The notes below the pieces were generated by a model. That model was not told where the DNA came from. It did no database searches and saw only the letters and a list, made by a program, of their open reading frames with translations. Made by a program: the position numbers and the translations under genes. From positions 12,182,986-12,246,985 of the forward strand of contig NC_091116.1 in the NCBI RefSeq assembly GCF_024713975.1: a DNA stretch of 64,000 nucleotides, read 5' to 3'. Every line of letters starts with the position of its first letter. The stretch's first letter is position 1. Positions 54,445 to 64,000 of the stretch are shown in pieces. Source of the DNA: Paralichthys olivaceus (Eukaryota > Chordata > Actinopteri > Pleuronectiformes > Paralichthyidae).

Positions 54445-56516
54445 CTGAAACACACGCGTGCACAGCCGTACACACACACCTTGAAAAAAACCTACAGTCC
54501 ATATGTTTTACTCATAAAACTCCACGAGCACATCCTCCAGAAGAAGACTGACGCTCTGAGGCAGATGTTTGGATTCGGCTGGAGTCGGTAGAAGGAGTTT
54601 GGCCAGATTACAGCGACACATCTGGAATCCTCTCGTAGACTCACTGTTCTGGCCACACTCCCTCTCACACACACACACACTCTTTTTAAAGGAGTTGCAG
54701 GAAGGTATAGGCCCATGAAATGGGAATCACAGACACACACACTCACAGTATATAAATATATATAAAACCAGTATAAAGGTGATGATGAAAGGTTGGCAGC
54801 GGAGAGGAAGCGATAGTATTTTCTTTAAGTTTCATCTTTCTTTTATCTCTTTGCGGCGACGTCAGACGAGAGGTTTGCACTTTTGTTTCTTTCTTTTCTT
54901 TTTTTTTTTTTGTTGCGTGACGGTGGAGTTGTGTGTCCATCGAAATGTGTGTTTGTGTGCACAGCGTTTACCCGGCCTGTAATTTCAATGAAGAGAGGGA
55001 TGCTCTGACTGAAGCTGTCCCACCCTGAGACATAGTCCTTAGGCTTCACAGGCTGTGAGTGTGTGTGTGTGTTCCTTCATTTGTTTCAGTGTTTACTAGA
55101 TGACATCTCTGCAGTTATATCAGGGTTAACTATGCAAAGTTTATAAATATGTAAATATAGAATGATTAAAGTATTAATAGATGCAACAGGATATTTTACA
55201 AAACTACATATGTTTTTAAAAAGTTGTGATCAAGCTGCAATTCAGAGATTTGACTTAGAAATCCAAAGATGCTTCGGCCTTTTCTGACATTGGCTCCACT
55301 GGTCACTTTATACAAAAATCCAATGTTGGAAAAGTTGATGCAAATAAACAAAATGGTTTAACTAATGAAGCTTTGCAACTTGAACAGAGCACAACGATCA
55401 GTTCACCTTCTTTCTGGTGCTTGTGTTTGCAGTGTGTTGCAGAAGTTTTGAGCTCTCCTGTGTGTTCGGTGCAGGCGGACTCCAGGTTCATCTTCTAGAC
55501 TGTAGCTGTAGAATACACAGTAGCTTTTAGGCCTTTTGAAAACAAGAGCAGTATGATCTACAAAAGTGATTTTATTCTTCTGTTACTTCTTTACTGATAT
55601 CCCACATAAAATGTTCATTTTCCTGTTTTAAATTCCTGCCAAAACAAAAGAAAAACTATATTTTTTATTTAGAATATAAATTCAGTTGTGTTACAGCAAC
55701 GTCCCAACGGCATGAACTTATTTCTGCATCAGAACCTTTGGCACTGAGATCATTGGCCCCTCAAGGTGTATTTTTACAAATCTTAATTGTTTTCTTAGTT
55801 TCAATGTTTATGATTTCCATCTTGTCACGAATGCAACCACTTCTACACACCATCATAAACATTAGTTCATAAAGTATATATATATCTTTATATATCTTTA
55901 TACTTCATGTATTTTTGAAGATCTTCCCCCCCGAACCCAAACAATCATGGCTCCAACCACGAGATCAGTTTTACAACATTTTCATGAATCTACTGTGAAG
56001 AGAGATTTCCACAAAAAGACATAATGTTGAACTTTGTCTCTAAACAAAACTTTCTTTATTTTTATTGCTGATTATTTTTCAGAATCTTGTTGTTCCGAGC
56101 TTTTCCTCTTACTTTTAAGATGTAGATAATGATTTGCACATTTAGATGATTAGGGGCGTTGTTATGAAGATGTGAAGATATAAATAGAAAAGAAAAAATA
56201 ACAAATAGTGCCCTAGGAGGAAGGATATTATGGATTTTAACATGTTTGTGTTTTTTCATGGGAATAATACAATGGGATTGACACTTGGAATGGACAAGAA
56301 AGTTTTCTGTACTGGAAATGGATTGGGAGACTTAAACACTTTGGAATACAGATGTTGTGTGGTGGGATTTTTTTACAAACTGGGACAAGCCCCCGCTGTT
56401 ACTCCCACTGTAAAATAAGTGTCTTTGAAGAGAAGTGCCTTGCGTCGGAACCTTATGTTGAAGAACATGTTGATGTAAATGTTCATTTACCTCAGATGTT
56501 TACAGAACTGTTATTG

Positions 56517-56522
56517 AATAAA
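56517..56522 (+). terminator. gja3: Candidate gja3 polyadenylation signal
   Basis: AATAAA followed within 15-35 bp by a G/T-rich stretch (CTGGGGTTTTTTTAGTG). It would give a 2.1-kb 3' UTR. Earlier signals cannot be excluded. Confidence 0.5.
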
Positions 56523-58010
56523 CTTTTTGTATCACACTGGGGTTTTTTTAGTGTTTTCTGTGTGGATTCAAAAAAATCTAAACCATTCGATCAGCGATTC
56601 ATCAAAGTGACACAACAGACTGCGACTTCAGGCCGAATCCTGTCGGCCCGCAGGAAACACCTCACCATTCACTCAGTTCACTGCCGTCTCTCAAATGAAG
56701 AACAGTTCTGTTCTCCACTTGGGAAATAACTCAAGAAAAAATCTGTTGGGCTCAAACAAATAAAAATCTCAGGATCTACTCTCTGAAAAAAACATCTCAA
56801 ACTCTCTACGCTCTATTTAAATACAATAAATAAAAGAATGCATGTTGATTAGATTGATAATATATTGGAAAGATCTCAGCTCCATTTATCAATATTACTT
56901 GATAGCTGTTAGTGTACGAGGGGAACTGTCCATACTGTCTGCTATGCATGCTTGTGCGTGCACTGGTGTTTCTATGTGCATGTGTGTTCCAGTGTGTGTG
57001 TGTGTGTGTGTGTCCATGGCCTCGCCCATCAGGCTGTGCTGAGGCCAGCTCTTCTTTTATCTCTGCTCAATGTCCCGGGGATTTTGGTTGAACAAAACCT
57101 CTCCAGGGAGAGAAAAGGCCTTGAATGCAGACTAATACCGTCCCGACCTCTGGACTCTTGCAGGCTGCTGCGTACGTGTCTGTGTGTTCCAATATGACGG
57201 GTTGTGAAAGTACTGTATGTTATAATAATGAGAGAGACCAGGACTCACTCAGTAAATCAACTTGCACCAAGGCCAGGTTTGGAGTCATATCGTAATTCAC
57301 ATTAAAACGTACAAACTGTGTTAATTTTTAAATTAAGATCATGAACTTTGACCTGAATTAAGACACAAGCTCCCAGTGACTCTGATTCATTCAGCTGCAA
57401 CATGTTTTAGAGGAATGATGTATGATCTAAACTGGGGCCAGTGTTGCAGAGGCTCATGCATGGAGACTTTTCACTGAGCTTGCATCCACACTTGCGTGAA
57501 ACTTGCATTGCAGCTAGTTTAAGGCAGGTTCCTGTGCATCGTGTATTAAATGCAAAATACTAAGTGGAGTTTCACCACATTAGGTAGATATGCAGGTGTG
57601 TGCACATTTAATGGATGACTGATCCTTCTGAAATGATAATTCATCTTGTTACAGAGCTCATCTCTGTTTACAGGGAATCTGATTGGGCTCTTTGCACTTT
57701 CATTTGAGCAGTAGGTCCTCTAGTGGCCAAACTCTGAAAGGATTTTGTGAATCTCCCTGGGGTTGAGCTCAGTTTTTAATAAGTTAAAGTAACGAACCAG
57801 AGAAAAATGATGATCTTTTATAGAAAACGTCGTAATAATCATCAAATCTGTTAAAAGAGAGATAAAGATATTTATATATAGAAATGATTTCTTTTTAAAT
57901 GTTGACTCGTAACTTGTCAAGCAGCTTGTTACTGTGTGTTTAAAGGAGTTAGTTAAAGTTTATTATAACTGTAACTGACAGATTCACTGCTCACATTTTT
58001 CTTTCCACAT

Positions 58011-58016
58011 TTTATT
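58011..58016 (-). terminator. hpx: hpx polyadenylation signal
   Basis: TTTATT on the plus strand, AATAAA on the minus strand, 130 bp beyond the hpx stop codon. Confidence 0.65.
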
Positions 58017-58145
58017 CGTCAAACAATCACCCTCCAGTGAAGAGGCGAGATGATTCCATGCTGTAGGTTTTGATGATGATAGTGTAGATGTCAGCATTTG
58101 ATGCAAACACTGTCTCCCTGTGTTGTGTGGTCAGATCCCTGCCTC

Positions 58146-60663
58146 CTATTCATGACACCCCATCATGTCTGGGGTGATATTCTCAGGCACAGGAGCCATT
58201 CTGCCCTTAGCCAGTATCATGGGGCTGTCATACTTGTAATACTGGGAGCCCTTGAAAACAAGAACTCCCTCTGAATCACAAAATCCAGCGTCGATGTCGG
58301 ATAAAGGAATGGGGAGATCTTCGGTCACCGCCCTGGGCGTGGCGGTGAGGTCGATCTTAAGCATTTGTTTTCCTGTTGAAAGGAAAATGAGATGTTTGTT
58401 AATCACATGCAGGCAAACGTCAAACTTACTTACAGTTTGATTTATTTTACCTTTAATTACGTAGACCCAGTGCTCATTGGGACAGACAAAAGCAGCGTCC
58501 ACGTGTCCTTCAAAGCCCAGCTCCTCCTTCAGGGTCTTCGGGTAGCCTTCAACCAGGGTGTGGTTAGCTCCTTCTTTATAGATGAAGACCTCCTCGTCCT
58601 GCAGGTGGAAGAAAAAGGACTTTCAACACCTTCCTGAGGACAGCACGAGGACGTGTGACCGCTCGCTTCAAGCTCTACCTTAATCATGTACAGTTTGTCG
58701 CTGTAGGAGAAGACGGCGTCCACCCCTCTGACCATCTCACTCCACATCCTGGTGATTGGGAAGGCGTGAAGCCCGTCACGGTGAGTGTCCAGACGCATGT
58801 AGATCGGGCCTGAGCAGATTGATTGTGAGTGAAATCAATGAGCTGAGGATAACATTGAAATCATTTAAAATGATTCTTCACGTCGTCTCGACTGGAAGAC
58901 TCTCATGTCCGTGCACTGTGGAGCTACAGGCAGGATTAGCTTAGCGTTGCATTAGCAAAGGGAAACAACCCGCACAGCAAAAAGTTCTGCAGCTGCAACT
59001 TCTGTTTCTTAAAATCTGGATGAAAAAGTTTAAACCTTCAACTTCTGCAGCTGCTTTAATTCCTCGGTGCATGGGTGTGTCTAAAGGGGCTTGGTTTGTG
59101 TGGGTGTGGTCTTTGTGGGCGTGGTGTGCAGTGGGCGTTTGCCTCATTTCATTTCCTGATTGTCGGAGGAAGTGGAGACACGTCGTCCATCTGTATTTTC
59201 AGTCCGTGGAAACAAGCAGCACTCTCTGGTTCCTGTTCGCACAACCTGCTCTCACTCAGTGTCTGTGGTAAGAACAGGAAGCTCAGCAGGGGATTGTCTT
59301 ATCTTATCTTAGCCTAGCTTAGTTTAGCTTAGCTTAGCAAAAATGCACTGAGAAGCAGCTGTTCCATCACCACCAACAGCAGCAGCCAAGTCCATCACTC
59401 TTTTGGGTCCCCTGGAAATTTCCCTCATCACTGTCTGCAGCAAGTTTGTGTATTTGTGACTTTTTGCAGCACGTGTGTCGTCCTTTGTTTTCAATCTAAA
59501 AGTTTTTCCTTTTGCTGAAGTTACTAGAAATATTTCTTACACGAGTCATACCTGCAAACATATACTTTTTGCCCTTGTCATCAGTGGTGATGGCGTCTAA
59601 TTTGATCTCACTGCATTTAGGGGTTCTGTACTTTCCTCCGTGCCCTGCAGTAAGAAAACAGAGGACACGTTTAGAAAGTGAATACTTGAATCAAAGCGAT
59701 TTAAGATTTGTTGACTCACCGAAGTTGTCACAACTCATGAAGTAATTGCGGCTGTCTTTGGGGTAAGGGCCCTTCACGTCTCCTAACAGCGGGTTGAACC
59801 TGGTGAAGTTGTGCCCATGGAAACAGTAGTAGTGCTCCAGCCAGCGTAACACAGAGGTGCAGACGGGCAGATGGGACCAAGTCTTAGTCTTCACTGTCTT
59901 TGTGTCAATGTCATACACGTGCACATCATGTCCTGGGAGCAGAGACACGTTTTCAATCATCTCCACCACGTGCTTCATGTATCTACCGTAATTATAACAG
60001 ATTTTATTTGATAACAATTGTTTTGGGGATTTTTCCACTTTTTCTCAGAGTTTAATTCATGGATCTTTTACATATATGACTTATCTGCAACGTGGACTGA
60101 TCTACTTCTTAAAAAATCTTAGAATATAAACCGGTGTCATGTTTGATTGAGCAGTAGGAGTTTTAGTTGTGTTCTCTTTCTACAACACTGAGATTTCTCT
60201 GCCAAATAATAATGAATCTTTCTATTTCTTGTCTAAGTGGATGCAAACACACCCTTGAAGAACAGAACTGAGTCTGCCATGCACTCTCCAGCGGGACACT
60301 CCACAGCAGCATCCAGGTGAGAGGGGACTCCTGGGAAGTCCTCCTGGATATCCTTTGGATAACCGGCCGTCAGAGTGAGGTTGTAATATCTGAACACTTT
60401 GTCATCCTGCAGATTAGAAAAGAAACGTCACAGCTCTCCATCTGATCTTTGTTTTCTTTAACAGACTTGGGACGGTCGTACCAGGAAGAAATACATGTGA
60501 TCTTGGTCCTCTGGGTTCTTTGAGCTGTGCATGCGGAAGGCAGCATCAACATGGCCGCTGTTATGGGTGTCATCCATCTCCTTGAAGAACTCAGTGGAGA
60601 CCTGAGCTGGACCATTGAAACCCTTCCACAGGTAAGCACCTGAGAGAACACTCTGTTATTATA

Positions 60664-60699
<36 letters not shown>

Positions 60700-61654
60700 A
60701 ACCTTTTTTAAATGGAACTCAGTTAGCTTCATTACTGTTTACATGAGTGATTTAGTTTGAAGGATTCATTGCTGTTATTTGTTTCATACCTGCATTCCCT
60801 CAGACATAAATAAATGGAGAATTGAATAAGCTGATTTAAAAGCTAAGTCAGGAAAATGTTTTATAAAGAGGCTGATACAGTGAAGGGATTCAAGCTTCAT
60901 GTAAAAACCTTTAAAGAAGAAAGTTTTTCCGTTCTCGTCAGGAGTGATGGCATCAAACTCAATCCCATCACACCGGTCTGGAACAGCAGCACCCTCTGTA
61001 TTCCAGAATTAGAAATATAGAAATAATACAACTGAAATAACTTATGTTAAACAAAATGTGTGAAGCTTGTTGTGGAGATATACATGCATTTAAACACCCA
61101 CCTTCTGCGGCTGAATGTTCTGAGTGCCTGTGAAGGATAAAAAAGGATCTTTTACAAAAGCACAAAGTTTGTGTTTGTTCAACTGATGCACGCATTGAAC
61201 TTTGAACCAGCAAACACAGTAAACGAACTACTGGTCAGTGACTTGCACATTTCAATTCTGCAAAAAGAGCAGCAGGTACGACCATAAAAACAAATAATCA
61301 GGCCGCTCGATGTTTTAATGTAAATGACTCCAAAACTAAAGCCACAAAAACATTACGTCTTCACAAAACATCTATTTCACAACATACTCTGTTTTGTTTT
61401 CTGCCCCTTTATGTATATTTGCATGTGTGTTGCTGTTTCACCTACAGAACCGGAAAATATGTGAGAAACTAAATCCAGTGAGAAAGTATTTCACATGAGT
61501 TGTGGATACTCTTCAAACATCATGCATGAAGCCCTCCGATCTAAACGACTCTTTGAAGTGATAATAGCAGTGAGATGATCGATACTCACGCTGGTGCTCC
61601 GCTCACGAGAGCGAGTGCTGAGCACAGAAGCAGTAGCCCGGTGAACAGGTCCAT
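58146..61654 (-). CDS. hpx: Hemopexin (warm-temperature-acclimation protein Wap65)
   Basis: Secreted plasma glycoprotein; hemopexin binds free haem and delivers it to the liver, and fish homologues are called Wap65. Exons: 61654-61590, 61127-61102, 60995-60909, 60639-60482, 60406-60253, 59932-59720, 59644-59552, 58809-58679, 58598-58451, 58372-58146, total 433 aa with consistent phases. MDLFTGLLLLCSALALVSG is a signal peptide. Two four-bladed propellers follow: CDGIEFDAITPDENGKTFFF, AYLWKGFNGPAQVS, GHVDAAFRMH and HLDAAVECPAGEC in the first; CSEIKLDAITTDDKGKKYMF, GHVDAAFVCPNE and DIDAGFCDSEG in the second. The linker (GHDVHVYDID) supplies candidate haem-ligand His. The start is the Met just before the signal peptide, not upstream in-frame ATGs. 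The exon 3 donor (GTTTTT) is weak. Whether it is Wap65-1 or -2 cannot be told. Confidence 0.96.
60666..60694. repeat. (TA)n microsatellite in an hpx intron
   Basis: About 14 TA units just upstream (minus-strand sense) of exon 4. Confidence 0.9.
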
Positions 61655-61712
61655 GTCGTGGTCCGGATGAGCGTCACTGTGGAGAAGTAGATGTGCAGGA
61701 GCTGGATGTGCA

Positions 61713-61720
61713 CTTTTATA
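61713..61720 (-). promoter_or_regulatory. hpx: hpx TATA box
   Basis: TATAAAAG on the minus strand, about 59 bp upstream of the start codon. That places transcription start near 61688 and gives a short leader of about 35 nt. A TATA promoter fits a strongly expressed, liver-type plasma protein gene. Confidence 0.65.
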
Positions 61721-62110
61721 CTGACGTGTGTGTGTGAACATGTTAGGTAACTCCGTGTGCGTTTGTTTGCGTAGGTGATGATGGAGCTGCCAGGAACTGG
61801 GTCGTTGCAAAAACTGGGTATTTCATGTTGATTCAGAATCATTCGGTGCAATTTATCTATTTTGTAAAAGTGGACTTTTCGTGTGCAGCTATAGAATACT
61901 GGTGCTATCTGTGTTTAATGGAGCTGCTTTCATCTGTAGGTCCTGATGACATCATCGACTGGGCATTTTGATTTATTTACCTTGGTTGAGATTCTTCAAA
62001 CCTTTAAAATTCTTCTTTTTTTTAATCAATCAGAACTAAGTTCACTTTATCCCTTTATTTAACACTGGATTAAAAGGCTTTGACCACTTTGAGCACCTCA
62101 GTTAGGGGGG

Positions 62111-62210
<100 letters not shown>

Positions 62211-62653
62211 CCAGTATTGTGCAAACTTGGATGAAACATAACTCAGTTTTATTATTTTTACAAACAGCTCCTCACTAAGTCAACTACAAAGTTTGATTTG
62301 CAGATTATACAACGTTCTCAAATTTGTCTCGATTACTGATTAATTGAATCTTTTGCAACATGAGCGTGATTCACAGGGACAAAGAATATGATTCACCAAA
62401 CTTAAGCAACACTCAAGGTCAATTTAAAAACATGCAATCGTATATTTATCTACTACTTGTATTGTTTCTGTTCTGAATGGTGCAATGAAATAATCTTCTA
62501 CACTTGTTTAACGTTCACTGATCATCATAATGAGAAGATCTCATCAAACATAGAGGTAGAGGCTGTAAATTAAACTACATTGTTTGCCGATACAAATATT
62601 GTTAGTGATTAGTCTGAGATCTGTCCTCATCTATCTCTATCTTCCTCTGTGGT

Positions 62654-64000
62654 TTATTTGTAGCGGTAGATCTTGATGCAATGGTTCATACTGTCCGACA
62701 CGACCACGTGTCCGTCCGGCAGCAGTGCCAGACCCCTCGGACTGCTCAGGTTATCCGTCACCAGAGGCCAGCCCACACCCTTGGACGGGTAGTAAAGAAC
62801 ACGGTGGTGCTGCTTTCCCCAGTCTGCCACCAGGACATCCCCATCGCCGTCGATGCAGAGGCCCCAAGGGCAGGTCAGGACGGGCCCCAAGCCGGAGCAC
62901 ACCCCCAGGATTCGGATAGTGCTCCAGCCAGGCTCCAGGACTCGAATGCACGGGACGCGTCCACTCTCGTTGCCTCGTTCTGACACCGCCATGAGCCCAG
63001 TGGAGAGACAGGCTGCCACCAGGTACGGTCGGTGGTACCCGGTTACCACTGTGCGTTCTAGCCTGGATCCAGTTTTGGGGTCCAGTTTGAGGGCGGTTAA
63101 AGTCCCACGCTTTATGTCAGCGACGATGAACTCATCTTGACGGTTGACAGACAGCCCTCTGGGAGCGTCCAGCTCTTCGTTGCTGGAACTAATCGTCGTG
63201 CCTCCGAACGTCTGCAGGAGGCGTCCATGACGGCTGAACACCAGCACAGCACGTTCAGCAGCACAGGTCAGAGCGATGAGGCCCTTCGAGTTCACAGCCA
63301 CGTCAAAGTAGTTGCAGATACGGGAAGATCTTTCTGACCCTGAAGGAGACACCTGCTGCACAACGTTCTTCTGGAGATCAGTCACCTGAATGCGGGCGTT
63401 TCCACAATCCACCACAAACAGCTGCCCTTTGACAGTTGCGTGGACGCCGCTCGGCAGGTTGAAGTCAGTACGGCCGGATCCTTGTTTTCCAAACTGTTTA
63501 ATCAGATAAGCTGAGTCCAGAGCAGTCGAGCCCCCCTCTTCCTCCAGGTCCCTCAAGGCTGGCACAACTTTCTCCCTCTCTTTGTTGTCTGGTTGTGATT
63601 CCTTAACTTGTAATTTGTCCCCTTCAATAGCCGACATAGACAGAGATCTGCTCACACGGGTTAAACCTGAACCTTGTGTCACACGAGTCTGGGATCTCGA
63701 TTGTCGTTTATCAGAGCTGATGTTGTTCCTTTCGGATTCTGCGTCGTTTCCCTGGACTCCTTCCAGAGCTGAAGGTTCAGAGGCAAGTCTCATTCTGTTC
63801 ACCTTCCTGAATCCTCTGCTGTCACTCTTGTTGAGTAGAGGGCGTAGTTTACCAGGGAGGTCAACAGTGGATGTCGAGCGGCACTGCTCTTGCTTATGAG
63901 ATCCATTAACAGGTGAATCCACAGTATATGTGTAACTGGAATCCTCACTGTCCACTGGTGATGGAGGGCTTCCAATATCCGCTGATGATTCACTGGAGTT
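62654..64000 (-). CDS. NHL-repeat protein, C-terminal part (TRIM2/3/32-like), partial
   Basis: The frame is open from the window edge to a TAA at 62654-62656, giving at least 448 codons with no initiator Met in view, so the N terminus lies beyond 64000. The first about 150 residues are Ser/Arg-rich and probably disordered. Then come six NHL-type units: FNLPSGVHATVKGQLFVVDC, YFDVAVNSKGLIAL, APRGLSVNRQDEFIVADI, a degenerate unit around YLVAACLSTGLMAVSE, CPWGLCIDGDGDVLVADWG and SPRGLALLPDGHVVVSDSMN, ending HCIKIYRYK. Six units fit a closed propeller of the RNA/protein-binding type found in TRIM-NHL ubiquitin ligases. The ending HCIKIYxY recalls TRIM32, and DGHVVVxD recalls TRIM2/3. Position beside hpx matches human HPX-TRIM3. 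Whether RING and B-box domains precede it cannot be seen. Confidence 0.8.
   Translation of the reverse strand, partial: NSSESSADIGSPPSPVDSEDSSYTYTVDSPVNGSHKQEQCRSTSTVDLPGKLRPLLNKSDSRGFRKVNRMRLASEPSALEGVQGNDAESERNNISSDKRQSRSQTRVTQGSGLTRVSRSLSMSAIEGDKLQVKESQPDNKEREKVVPALRDLEEEGGSTALDSAYLIKQFGKQGSGRTDFNLPSGVHATVKGQLFVVDCGNARIQVTDLQKNVVQQVSPSGSERSSRICNYFDVAVNSKGLIALTCAAERAVLVFSRHGRLLQTFGGTTISSSNEELDAPRGLSVNRQDEFIVADIKRGTLTALKLDPKTGSRLERTVVTGYHRPYLVAACLSTGLMAVSERGNESGRVPCIRVLEPGWSTIRILGVCSGLGPVLTCPWGLCIDGDGDVLVADWGKQHHRVLYYPSKGVGWPLVTDNLSSPRGLALLPDGHVVVSDSMNHCIKIYRYK

Larger units (their letters stand above)
54445..58145. other. gja3 3' UTR and tail-to-tail gap to hpx
   Basis: The first about 2.1 kb is probably gja3 3' UTR. 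The remainder is AT-rich with a short GT tract near 56990-57012. The small open frames at 56352 and 56842 look random. Confidence 0.6.

Noticed and set aside
56352-56729. 125-aa open frame downstream of gja3
   Set aside because: It lies across the probable gja3 poly(A) site, has ordinary AT-rich composition, and shows no domain or splice partners.
61655-61810. N-terminal extension of hemopexin from upstream Mets
   Set aside because: The extension would bury the signal peptide and crosses the TATA box at 61713-61720.

Overview
The window looks like nuclear DNA of a ray-finned (teleost) fish, probably a percomorph. Genes are split by GT-AG introns, intergenic space is AT-rich with many long (GT)n/(CA)n tracts, several short interspersed sequences resemble repeats common in fish genomes, and every recognisable protein is a vertebrate family member. 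There are no bacterial, phage, CRISPR or plasmid features.

Layout. (1) 1843-5724, minus: two-exon prostaglandin E2 receptor EP2 (ptger2). (2) 11086 to about 39.3 kb, plus: nidogen-2 (nid2), read here as at least 41 coding exons: NIDO domain, acidic linker, EGF, G2 beta-barrel, three EGFs, an array of nine thyroglobulin type-1 domains, then a YWTD beta-propeller. (3) 41387-43635, minus: rtraf, 8 exons, complete. (4) 44458-45679, minus: sap18, 4 exons, complete. (5) 47649-49175, plus: a beta-type connexin with five coding exons. (6) 52821-54444, plus: gja3 (Cx46/Cx48.5 type) with three coding exons. (7) 58146-61654, minus: hemopexin/Wap65 (hpx), 10 exons, complete. (8) 62654-64000, minus: the C-terminal part of a six-NHL-repeat protein that runs off the right edge.

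The gene order joins three blocks that I recall as separate in human: PTGER2-NID2-RTRAF (14q22), SAP18-GJA3-GJB (13q12) and HPX-TRIM3 (11p15). The genes do not form one pathway. nid2 encodes a basement-membrane linker, gja3 and the beta connexin encode gap-junction channels, hpx a plasma haem carrier, sap18 and rtraf RNA/chromatin factors, and ptger2 a Gs-coupled receptor.

The most unusual structure is the thyroglobulin type-1 array in nid2 (29359-35774). It has nine two-exon modules, whereas as I recall human NID2 has two such domains. All modules are flanked by phase-1 introns, and several inner modules are nearly identical even in their introns, which points to recent tandem duplication or gene conversion. 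Second are the interrupted connexin coding regions: the introns of gja3 and the beta connexin lie at different sites, and three beta-connexin acceptors sit directly against (TG)n tracts. Exon coordinates were derived by hand from reading frame, splice consensus and family conservation; no alignment or RNA evidence was available.
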